This document shows, in pieces, positions 25,714 through 33,067 of a DNA stretch of 64,000 bases. The notes below the pieces were generated by a model. It did not search any database, had not been told where the DNA came from, and was given only the letters and a program-made list of their open reading frames with translations. The stretch is from Nonomuraea jiangxiensis (GTDB taxonomy: Bacteria; Actinomycetota; Actinomycetes; Streptosporangiales; Streptosporangiaceae), in the NCBI RefSeq assembly GCF_900099965.1, contig NZ_FNDJ01000002.1:645433-709432 (forward strand), written 5' to 3'. The translations under genes were made by a program, and so were the position numbers. Each line of letters starts with the position of its first letter. The first letter of the stretch is position 1.

Positions 25714-27063
25714 GTGTCACCACTTCCACGTCCACGCTCCATACGGGCTCGCTACACCGCGGTCGCGGCGGGATTCTCTCTGATCGTCCTGGCGGTGCTG
25801 GGAGCCACGCTGGACCTCGCCATCCGTTACCGGATCCAGTCGAACATCTTCGACCAGGCCGAACGGGTGGCGAGCCAATGGAGCGCGGCGGCGCGCAACG
25901 GAGTGGTGCCACACCGGATCCCCGCCTACCCTCCCGTCGACCTCGTCCAGATCGTGGACGCCCACCAGCGGGTCCTGAAGTCCAGCAGGAGAGCCTCCGC
26001 CACCACTCCGCTCAGCCGGCTCCGGCCCCCGCCCGACGACCGCTTCCAGCGGCAGATCGAGTGCGACGGCTCGGGATCGTGCGTGATACTGGAGGCCATC
26101 CGCCTGACCCCGGACCCCGACGCGAGCGTCGTCTACGCCGGCATCCGGGAGCCGGACCTGCTGGCCACCCACCGCCTCGACTACACCGTCGTCGCGGGCA
26201 TCTGCCTGATCACCGGCATCGCGGCCTGGACCACCTGGGTGCTGGTGGGGCGTACGCTGCGGCCCGTCGAGGCCATCAGGGCCCGGATCTCCGAGATCAC
26301 GGTGAGCGACCTGAGCCTGCGCGTCCCCGTACCGCCGGGTCGTGACGAGATCACCCAGCTCGCCACCACCGCCAACCAGACCCTCTCCCAGCTGGAGGGC
26401 GCGGTGGAGGAGCAGCGCCAGTTCGCCTCCACGACCTCCCACGAGCTGCGCACCCCGATCGCCGGGCTGCGCATGCAACTGGAGGAGGCGCTGCGATATC
26501 CCGACGAGGTCGACGCCCAGGAGACGCTCAGGACGGCGCTGTCGACCACCGACCGGCTGGAGGCGATCGTCAACGACCTCCTGCTGCTCGCCCGGCTCCG
26601 CAGCGCCGACCCTGCGCCCCCGGAGAAGATCGACCTCGGAGAGCTGGTCGTCGCCGAGGTGAACGCGCAGCACCGGCCCGTGCCGACGAAGGTCCATGCA
26701 CCGGCCGGGCTGCGGATCTGCGGCTCCCGGATGCAGCTGATCCGGGTCGTGGACAACCTGCTGACCAACGCCCAGCGGCACGCGGAGACCTCCATCGAGG
26801 TCACGGTCGCGCCGGTGGAGGACGGGGTGGCGGTCACGGTGGCCGACGACGGGCCCGGCATCCCGCCCGCGTACCGCGAGCGGGTCTTCGAGCGTTTCGT
26901 CCGGCTCGACGACGGGCGCCGCCGCGACCCCGGCGGCAGCGGGCTCGGCCTGGCCATCTCCCGTGACATCGCCCGCGCCCACCACGGCACTCTGCGGGTC
27001 GAGGACTCGCGGCGGGGGGCCAGGTTCGTGTTGTGGTTGCCGCGGATGGGCGCCTGTCGTTAG
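25714..27063 (+). CDS. Sensor histidine kinase (orphan, copy 1)
   Basis: Membrane sensor kinase of 449 residues. Order: TM1 (about 15-37), extracytoplasmic domain to 155, TM2 (157-178), HAMP linker, HisKA dimerisation domain with phospho-acceptor His243 in TSHELRTP, and HATPase with N box NNLLTNAQRH-like DNLLTNAQRH, G1 DDGPGIP and G2 GSGLGLAIS. The sensor domain has a cysteine pair, Cys117 and Cys123 (C-x5-C), able to form a disulfide loop. GTG start follows GGAGGAG. No response regulator is adjacent. The kinase at 31492 is a close paralogue with the same layout. The stop codon overlaps the convergent SRPBCC stop. Confidence 0.9.
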   Translation: MSPLPRPRSIRARYTAVAAGFSLIVLAVLGATLDLAIRYRIQSNIFDQAERVASQWSAAARNGVVPHRIPAYPPVDLVQIVDAHQRVLKSSRRASATTPLSRLRPPPDDRFQRQIECDGSGSCVILEAIRLTPDPDASVVYAGIREPDLLATHRLDYTVVAGICLITGIAAWTTWVLVGRTLRPVEAIRARISEITVSDLSLRVPVPPGRDEITQLATTANQTLSQLEGAVEEQRQFASTTSHELRTPIAGLRMQLEEALRYPDEVDAQETLRTALSTTDRLEAIVNDLLLLARLRSADPAPPEKIDLGELVVAEVNAQHRPVPTKVHAPAGLRICGSRMQLIRVVDNLLTNAQRHAETSIEVTVAPVEDGVAVTVADDGPGIPPAYRERVFERFVRLDDGRRRDPGGSGLGLAISRDIARAHHGTLRVEDSRRGARFVLWLPRMGACR

Positions 27064-28550
27064 CGGCGGCGCCGTTCGGGGGCGTGGCGCGGCTCGGCCC
27101 TGATCGGGCGGCGGCCGGGAGCCCGCTCCTCTTCCTCGGGTTCCTCTTCCTCGTAGTCCTCTTCGTCCTCGGCGTAGTCCTCTTCCGGCCTCGCCCTCGC
27201 GCGCTGCCGCTCGGGCTCCTCTTCCTCCTCGGGTTCCTCTTCCTCGTAGCCCTCCTCGGGCTCCGCCGCGCGCTCCCGGCCGGGCTCCTCCTCTTCCTCG
27301 TATTCCTCCTCCTCGGGCTCTTCGCCGCGCTCCTCCTCGCCGCGCTCCTCCTCGCCGCGCTCCTCGCCCCGCTCCTCTTCCGGCTTCTCGCCGCGCTCCT
27401 CTTCGGGCCTCTCTTCGGGCTTTTCGCCGCGCTCCTCCTCCATCGCCGTCTGGTGGTCCTTGACCACCTCGCCGTCGCGGATCTCGCCGCGCCAGCCATC
27501 GCCGACGCTCTCGGGGTCCAGTACGAGGTGCGCCATCACGTGCCGCCTGAAGTGCTTGAGCTCCAGCCGTACCCGGCGTCCCTGGGCGCGCCACAGGTTC
27601 CCGGTGCGCTCGAACATCCCCTGCGGGTGGTATTCCAGCACCAGCAGGATCCGGGTGAGGTCGTCGGTGAGCTCGTGGAAGGTCACCGCCCCGTCGACGT
27701 AGCCCTTCTGGCCCTCGGACCGCCAGACGATGCGCTGGTCGGGGATCTGCTCGATGATGTGCGCCTTCCAGTTCCGGTGGGACCAGAAGATCTGGGCCTT
27801 CCAGGAGAGGTTCTCGTCGGACTCCTGGTTGACGGTCTCCACCTTCTTCATGAAGGTCGGGAAGTCCTGGAACTGGGTCCACTGGTTGTACACCAGGCGG
27901 CGGGACGCGCCGACGTCGATCGACTCGACGATGTTGGTGATCTTGCCGTGCCCGCCCTTGCTGCCGCCTTTGCCGCCCTTGCCGGTCACCTTGCCCAGGA
28001 GCCCCTTGAGCCCGCCCTTGAGGGCGCCGCCGATCATGCCGCTGCGGATGCCGCCGCCGCCGGGCTTGTCCGAGCCGGTCAGCGCGCCGATGAGGCTCTT
28101 GCCGCTGTTCTCGGTGTAGTCGGTCAGCCGGTCGGTGAGGCCCTCGATCTTCTGCCCGGCACGGGCCAGAGCCCGCTCGCCCGCGGCGTACAGCAGGTTC
28201 TGCGCCTCCTGCCGCAGCCGGTCCGTCGGCAGGCTGGCGAGGATCCCCCCGCCGAGGCCCTTGGCGCTTTCGGAGACCCCGCCGACCGCGCCCTTGGCGG
28301 TCTCCGAAACTCCGCCGACCGCGCCCTTGGCGGTCCGCGAGATCCCGCCGGCGGCCTCCTTGGCCTGCCCGGGGATCCGTCCGGTCTCCCTGGCGACGCG
28401 CTCGGCCCGCTCCGGGACCCGGCCCGTCTCCCGGACCGCCCGGCTCACCTGCTCTCGTCCCGTTTCCTGGGCCGTGTCCGTCGCTCGTCTGGCCGCGCCA
28501 GTCACGCCGCGGACCGCGCGCCCTACTCGTCCAGTTCTCGCGTCAGTCAT
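27060..28550 (-). CDS. SRPBCC-domain protein with acidic C-terminal tail (GvpZ-like)
   Basis: A 496-residue soluble protein in three parts. Residues 1-200 are Ala/Gly/Lys-rich with repeated (S/T)AKGAVGGVSE units and LTDRLTDYTENSG. Residues 205-365 form an SRPBCC (polyketide-cyclase-like) domain: TNIVESIDVGASRRLVYNQW, FPTFMKKVETVNQESDE, WKAHIIEQIPDQRIVWRSEG. The tail from about 370 is almost only Glu, Arg, Pro and Tyr. From family knowledge, this architecture, preceded by a small YLLGR-type protein, is found inside actinobacterial gas-vesicle operons (gvpY-gvpZ). No gas-vesicle structural gene is in this window. The start overlaps the upstream gene's stop by 8 nt. The function, even in vesicle clusters, is not established. 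Confidence 0.82.
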   Translation of the reverse strand: MTDARTGRVGRAVRGVTGAARRATDTAQETGREQVSRAVRETGRVPERAERVARETGRIPGQAKEAAGGISRTAKGAVGGVSETAKGAVGGVSESAKGLGGGILASLPTDRLRQEAQNLLYAAGERALARAGQKIEGLTDRLTDYTENSGKSLIGALTGSDKPGGGGIRSGMIGGALKGGLKGLLGKVTGKGGKGGSKGGHGKITNIVESIDVGASRRLVYNQWTQFQDFPTFMKKVETVNQESDENLSWKAQIFWSHRNWKAHIIEQIPDQRIVWRSEGQKGYVDGAVTFHELTDDLTRILLVLEYHPQGMFERTGNLWRAQGRRVRLELKHFRRHVMAHLVLDPESVGDGWRGEIRDGEVVKDHQTAMEEERGEKPEERPEEERGEKPEEERGEERGEEERGEEERGEEPEEEEYEEEEEPGRERAAEPEEGYEEEEPEEEEEPERQRARARPEEDYAEDEEDYEEEEPEEEERAPGRRPIRAEPRHAPERRRR

Positions 28551-29052
28551 TGGATTGCCTCCGAGAGGGATCGGTTCGCCGCACGGGACGCGGTCGTTGC
28601 CGTGCCCTGCCGGACTCCCAGGAGTCCTCCTGTTCGTCCTCTTCGCGTCTCACGTCCCTGTGGCGCTCGTCGTATTCGCCCTCGTCGTATTCGTCCTGTT
28701 CGTCCTGGGCGCGGTCCGGCCGCCGCCGCTCCTTGGGCGCCCCCGGCGCGCGCATCGCCTCGGCGCGCTCGTGCAGCCGGTCGCTCAGCGAGTCGATCTG
28801 CCTGCTGGTCGCGGCCACCGCCGCCGCCTTGCCGACCTCCAGGAGTTCGCCGCGGAGGCGGCCGGTGAGCTGCTCGATCTCCGGGGCGGAGCCGAGGGCC
28901 TTGAGTCCCTGCGCCAGCACCCCGCCCTCGCCCATGCGTGCGCGGCCGGCCAGCCCGGCCGCCGCCAGTGCCGCGGCCATGCGCAACTTGCGGCGCCGGC
29001 CGAGGTAGTACCCGGCGAGGACGGCGAAGGCTATCCGGCACTTGTTCGACAT
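28543..29052 (-). CDS. GvpY-like protein paired with the SRPBCC gene
   Basis: A 169-residue protein starting MSNKCRIAFAVLAGYYLGRRRKLRMAA-like sequence: a short hydrophobic segment (about 7-33), then an amphipathic helical part with ATSRQIDSLSDRLHERAE, and a highly charged Asp/Glu/Arg tail. Comparable genes directly precede the SRPBCC gene in actinobacterial gas-vesicle operons, where they are often mislabelled DNA primase. The ATG follows AAAGGAGCG. The stop overlaps the SRPBCC ATG, so the two are made together and may interact through their charged tails. Membrane association is inferred from the N-terminal segment. Confidence 0.7.
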   Translation of the reverse strand: MSNKCRIAFAVLAGYYLGRRRKLRMAAALAAAGLAGRARMGEGGVLAQGLKALGSAPEIEQLTGRLRGELLEVGKAAAVAATSRQIDSLSDRLHERAEAMRAPGAPKERRRPDRAQDEQDEYDEGEYDERHRDVRREEDEQEDSWESGRARQRPRPVRRTDPSRRQSND

Positions 29053-29175
29053 GATCCGCGCTCCTTTGGGGTGGCCGGGGACACTTGCCCGTGGGCTGCC
29101 CTCAAAAGGGACGAAGAATCGAAAACCGGGTAAAAGATGGACACCATTTGAGCACAGTCACCGGCGCACCACCGG

Positions 29176-30495
29176 TCACAGGCCGACGTCCCGCCGCATC
29201 AGGTCGTCCTGGTCCTCGCGCCTGACCACCACCCGGGCCTGGCCGCCGGTCACGGCCACCACCGGGGGGCGGCAGGTGAGGTTGTAGGTGGAGGCCATCG
29301 AGTGGTGGTAGGCGCCGGTGGCGGCCACCGCCAGCACGTCGCCGGGCCGGATGTCGGCGGGGAGCACGGCGTCCTCGGCGATCGTGTCGCCGGACTCGCA
29401 GTGGTGCCCGACCACGGTCACCGCGCGCGGTCCCGCCGTGGAGAGGCGGCCGATCATCGTGGTGGCGTAGCGGGCGCCGTAAAGAGACGTACGAGGGTGG
29501 TCGCTCATGCCGCCGTCCACGGCCACGAACGTACGCCGCACCCCCCGCTTGATCGCGATCACCCGGTAGAGGCTGACTCCGGCGGGCCCGCTGATCGCCC
29601 GGCCAGGCTCGATGATCAGCCGGGGCACGGGCAGGCCGAGCCCGGCCGCCCGCTCCTCGACCGTCGCGCGGACCGTGGCCCCGAACCGTTCGAGGTCGAG
29701 GCCGCGCTCGTCGTGCAGGTAGGCGATGCCGTGACCGCCGCCCAGGTCCAGCTCCGGCAGCGCCACGCCGCGGGTGTCCCTGATCCTGGCGAGCTGCTCC
29801 ACCATGGTCCGGGCCGCCAGCTCGTACGGCTCCACCTCGGAGATCTGCGAACCCAGATGGCAGTGCAGCCCGGCCAGCTCCAGCCCGCGCTGGTCCAGCA
29901 CCCGGTGCACCGCCTCGGCGGCCGAGCCGTTGGCCATCGACAGCCCGAACTTCTGGTCCTCGCCGCCGGTCCGGATGGCCGCGTACGCACCGGCCTCGAT
30001 GTCGGGGATCACCCGGACCAGCACCTTCTGCCGGCGCCCCGCCGGGACGAGCGCCGCCAGGTGGTTGATCTCCGCCAGGTTGTCGATCACGATACGGCCC
30101 ACCCCGGCGTCCACCGCCTCGCGCAGCTCGCGCGGCGTCTTGGCGTTGCCGTGGAAGACGATCCGCGCGGCGGGGAAGCCGGTGGCCAGGGCCAGGGCCA
30201 GCTCGCCGCCCGAGCACACGTCCAGGCCGAGGCCCTCCGAACGCACCCAGCTCGCCATCGCCCGGCACAGGAACGCCTTGGCCGCGTACATGATGTCGGA
30301 GTTCGGCAGCGCGGCGCGGTAGGCGCGGCAGCGCCGGCGGACCTCGGCCTCGTCCAGCACGTAGGTGGGGGTGCCGAAGCGGCGGACGATTTCCATGAGC
30401 GACACGCCCGCGAGCTCGGCGTCACCATCGGGCAGGGAGCGCATCGACGGGGCCCATGGGGCGCCGAGTACGGGAGCCCGATCCAGGACGTCCAT
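29176..30495 (-). CDS. PLP-dependent decarboxylase, diaminopimelate decarboxylase family (LysA-like)
   Basis: Fold type III PLP enzyme of 439 residues, likely decarboxylating meso-diaminopimelate or a related D-centred amino acid. Lys73 in YAAKAFL binds PLP; other sites are FHGNAKT, HCHLGSQ, GGGHGIAY (phosphate loop), EPGRAI and CESGD, the substrate-binding motif contributed across the dimer. ATG 30495 overlaps the stop of the SAV_915-type gene as TGATG. Because primary lysA in actinobacteria usually sits with thrC/hom or argS, this is probably a second copy with a specialised role. Related ornithine/arginine or carboxynorspermidine decarboxylases are alternatives, but HCHLGSQ and CESGD favour the LysA group. 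Confidence 0.85.
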   Translation of the reverse strand: MDVLDRAPVLGAPWAPSMRSLPDGDAELAGVSLMEIVRRFGTPTYVLDEAEVRRRCRAYRAALPNSDIMYAAKAFLCRAMASWVRSEGLGLDVCSGGELALALATGFPAARIVFHGNAKTPRELREAVDAGVGRIVIDNLAEINHLAALVPAGRRQKVLVRVIPDIEAGAYAAIRTGGEDQKFGLSMANGSAAEAVHRVLDQRGLELAGLHCHLGSQISEVEPYELAARTMVEQLARIRDTRGVALPELDLGGGHGIAYLHDERGLDLERFGATVRATVEERAAGLGLPVPRLIIEPGRAISGPAGVSLYRVIAIKRGVRRTFVAVDGGMSDHPRTSLYGARYATTMIGRLSTAGPRAVTVVGHHCESGDTIAEDAVLPADIRPGDVLAVAATGAYHHSMASTYNLTCRPPVVAVTGGQARVVVRREDQDDLMRRDVGL

Positions 30496-30755
30496 CACGC
30501 GACCTTCGCGGCCGGGCGGAACATCGTGCCGGCGGGGTCGATCACGACGCCGATGACGTCCAGCTCGGCGATCATGCGGCGCAGCGCCGGCTCGCTGAGC
30601 CGGACCCACTGCTGGCCGGAGCCCAGCACCTTGGCCAGCCGCAGGGGCGAGGTGAAGGCGGCTGCCGTCCGCTTGCCCGAAGCGGTCCTGAACAGGCGCA
30701 GGACCTGCGCGTACGCCCCAGGGTTGACCGGGACGTACAACGGGGCTTGCAACAT
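30495..30755 (-). CDS. SAV_915-family small protein
   Basis: An 86-residue protein starting MLQAPLYVPVNPGAYAQVLR, with FRTASGKRTAAAFTSPLRLAKVL and QQWVRLSEPALRRM, the pattern of a small actinobacterial family of unknown function related in look to SseB N-terminal domains. ATG 30755 has AGGAGG at ideal spacing, so the in-frame ATG 27 nt upstream is rejected. Translational coupling to the LysA-like gene suggests a regulatory or accessory role for that enzyme, which is inference only. Confidence 0.75.
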   Translation of the reverse strand: MLQAPLYVPVNPGAYAQVLRLFRTASGKRTAAAFTSPLRLAKVLGSGQQWVRLSEPALRRMIAELDVIGVVIDPAGTMFRPAAKVA

Positions 30756-30933
30756 CGCTTCCTCCTGATGAGAGTTGCTCACCAGAAACGCTAGGCCGGG
30801 TTCCGGGCCGCGCCGCCGATCGCTACGACATCACGACGGCGAAGGCCCCAGTCCTGACGCCATCTTGACAGCGGGCCCGTTTCCCGGGTCCGGCGGCGCG
30901 TCGCCACCGAGCGAGAGGGGAACAGATCCGGGC

Positions 30934-31320
30934 ATGGAGGTGCTGAGCAGCCGCGTCCTGCTGCGGCCGACCGATCTCGCCCGCAGCCGCCGTTTCTACG
31001 CCGAGACGCTCGGGCTGGCCGTCTACCGCGAGTTCGGGCCGCCCGACCATCCGGGCGTGGTGTTCTTCCTGGGCCAGGGGTTCCTGGAGGTGTCCGGGGA
31101 GTCCGACGGCGACGACGGCACGGGGTTGTCGCTCTGGTTGCAGGTGCGCGACGCGGCGGCCGAGCAGGAGCGGCTCCGGCAGGCGGGTGTCACGGTGCTG
31201 CGCGAGGCTCGGCTGGAGCCGTGGGGCCTCATCGAGTCGTGGATCGCGGACCCGGACGGGCACCGCATCGTCCTGGTGCAGGTGCCCGCCGACCACCCCC
31301 TGCGCCGCGACCCGCGCTGA
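30934..31320 (+). CDS. VOC-family protein (glyoxalase/bleomycin-resistance fold)
   Basis: A 128-residue single VOC module with the paired beta-alpha-beta-beta-beta halves: VLLRPTDLARSRRFYAETLG first and SLWLQVRDAAAEQERLRQAG second, ending WIADPDGHRIVLVQVP. Possible metal ligands are Glu in FLEVSG and Glu in the second half; the first-strand His is absent, so a canonical dioxygenase or glyoxalase I is unlikely and drug binding or an altered activity is possible. ATG 30934 follows GAGAGGGG. It stands alone, 179 nt from the divergent SAV_915 gene. Confidence 0.8.
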   Translation: MEVLSSRVLLRPTDLARSRRFYAETLGLAVYREFGPPDHPGVVFFLGQGFLEVSGESDGDDGTGLSLWLQVRDAAAEQERLRQAGVTVLREARLEPWGLIESWIADPDGHRIVLVQVPADHPLRRDPR

Positions 31321-31444
31321 GTCCGTACGGCCGGACCGGGCCGCCGACCGCGAGGACTCCGGGGCGCGGGCCGGGTACGTCGCGAAGTGGTTTAAGGGCG
31401 CAACTAAGTCATTGCAGGGGCTTTCATCACCCATGAATTGATTC

Positions 31445-31458
31445 TTGACACCATATGG
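31445..31458 (+). promoter_or_regulatory. TTGACA-containing motif upstream of histidine kinase 2
   Basis: TTGACACCATATGG lies 34 nt before the GTG start and mirrors the motif upstream of kinase 1. A second TTGACA follows at 31460-31465 (overlapping GGTTGACAGG), so two copies of the -35-like hexamer are present 15 nt apart. Confidence 0.4.
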
Positions 31459-31491
31459 GTTGACAGGAATGGACCACCGGGGGGGTGGTGC

Positions 31492-32859
31492 GTGTCCCCG
31501 CGCCTCGGCCGCCTTTCCGTGCAGGCGCGCCTCATCGTGGTGACCGCGGTGTTGTCGCTGATCGGGCTCACAGCGATCGGCATGGCTATCGACGTGCTGA
31601 TCCGTGACAGGATCGAGGAGAACGTCTTCAGCGGCACGCAACGCGCCGCCATGCAGTGCCTCGGGGCGTTGAGCACCGGCCGCTCCATACCGAACACGGC
31701 GTCGGGAGCCGACCTGCTCCAGCTCGTCGACTCCAGCGGGCGGGTGGTGGCCGCCAACAGTGCCGCCGCGGGCCGGCCGCGACTCAGCACGGCATGGCCC
31801 TCCTCACACGAGCGGACGAGCAACGGCACCGAGTGCGCGGGGGGCGAGTGTGTGATGTTCACCGCCGGTCGGCCCTCGCCACAGGAGGAGCAACTGCTCT
31901 GGCACGGTGACTCCCACGTCGTCTACGCCGGCAGGGCGCGCCCGGCCATCCTGGAGCCACCGAACCTGGAGTTCTCGGTCACCGCCGGGGTGCTGGGCGT
32001 CACCGCCCTGATGACCTCGGTGGCCTCGCTGCTGATCAGCCGGACGTTGCAGCCGGTGGAGGCGATGCGCACCAAGATCGCCGAGATCACGGTGAGCGAT
32101 CTGGGCCAGCGGGTGCCGACCCTGCCGGGGCGCGATGCCATCGCGCGGCTCGCGCGTACCGCCAACCGGACCCTGGCGCGCCTCCAGGAGGCCGTCGAGC
32201 TCCAGCAGCGCTACAGCTCCATGGTCTCGCACGAGCTGCGCACGCCGCTGACCGGTCTGCGCACCCGGCTGGAGGAGGCGCTGACGTATCCCGACGTGGA
32301 CCCGTACGACGCCATGCGGGACGCGCTGGCCACGATGGAGCGCGTGCAGGTCCTCATCGACGAGATGCTGCTGCTCACCCGCGTCACCACGTCATCCCCG
32401 CACAGTCCCGAGCGGGTCGATCTGAGCGCCCTGGTACGGGAGGAGACGGCCGACTGCGGAGCGAACCTGACGACGCGCGTGTGGGTCCAGCCCGGCCTGC
32501 AGGTCAGAGGCAGCCGCGTCCAGCTGGCCGAGGTCCTGACGAACCTGCTGGCCAACGCGCAGCGGCACGCCTGCGGCCAGGTCGAGGTCAGCGTGAAGCG
32601 CGCGGACGGGCACGCCGTGCTCACCGTGGCCGACGACGGGTGCGGGATCGCGCCCGAGGACCGGGAGCGGGTGTTCGACCCCTTCGTACGGCTGCCGGAC
32701 GGCCGGGCACGCGATCCCCACGGCAGCGGCCTGGGCCTGGCCATCTGCCGCGCGATCGCGCACGCCCACCAGGGGACCCTGTGCGTGGAGGAGTCACGGC
32801 GGGGCGCCAGGTTCGTGCTGCGCCTGCCGCTCACGGAGCCGACGCCCGACCACGAGTGA
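31492..32859 (+). CDS. Sensor histidine kinase (orphan, copy 2)
   Basis: Membrane kinase of 455 residues, paralogous to the kinase at 25714 over its whole length: same MSP start, TM1 (about 13-35), sensor domain, TM2 (about 160-182), HAMP (RTLQPVEAMRTKIAEITVSD closely matches copy 1), HisKA with His247 in VSHELRTP, and HATPase with NLLANAQRHA, DDGCGIAPED and GSGLGLAICR. The sensor again has a close cysteine pair, Cys115 and Cys120 (C-x4-C). GTG 31492 was chosen by alignment with copy 1. No response regulator is adjacent. Duplication followed by insertion or rearrangement is inferred. Confidence 0.9.
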   Translation: MSPRLGRLSVQARLIVVTAVLSLIGLTAIGMAIDVLIRDRIEENVFSGTQRAAMQCLGALSTGRSIPNTASGADLLQLVDSSGRVVAANSAAAGRPRLSTAWPSSHERTSNGTECAGGECVMFTAGRPSPQEEQLLWHGDSHVVYAGRARPAILEPPNLEFSVTAGVLGVTALMTSVASLLISRTLQPVEAMRTKIAEITVSDLGQRVPTLPGRDAIARLARTANRTLARLQEAVELQQRYSSMVSHELRTPLTGLRTRLEEALTYPDVDPYDAMRDALATMERVQVLIDEMLLLTRVTTSSPHSPERVDLSALVREETADCGANLTTRVWVQPGLQVRGSRVQLAEVLTNLLANAQRHACGQVEVSVKRADGHAVLTVADDGCGIAPEDRERVFDPFVRLPDGRARDPHGSGLGLAICRAIAHAHQGTLCVEESRRGARFVLRLPLTEPTPDHE

Positions 32860-32869
32860 CCGCCCAGCC

Positions 32870-33066
32870 GCCCTCACCGGGTCCCCGCGACCCCCTCCGT
32901 CCCCGCCGGGTTCCCAGTGGACCGCCTCCGCGCTCGCCGGGTCCCCGCGACCCCTCCGTGCTCGCCGGGTCCTCGCGACCGCCCGTCCGTCTCCGCCCGG
33001 TCCCCGGGAGCCTGGCCGGGTCCGCTCCCATACCGGCGGTTCCTCCTGCACCCTGGATCCGGGATG
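32870..33066. repeat. Repeat-rich region between convergent genes
   Basis: CCGGGTCCCCGCGACCCC occurs exactly at 32877-32894 and 32937-32954, 60 bp apart, with a diverged third copy at 32965-32980. No coding frame with sensible content was seen. It separates the convergent kinase and Tat-protein genes. Confidence 0.7.
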
Positions 33067-33067
33067 C

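Noticed and set aside
27033..28868. A long plus-strand open frame opposite the SRPBCC gene
   Set aside because: The Leu/Phe-rich product is the complement of GAG-rich Glu codons; the minus-strand frame has a recognisable domain and ribosome site.
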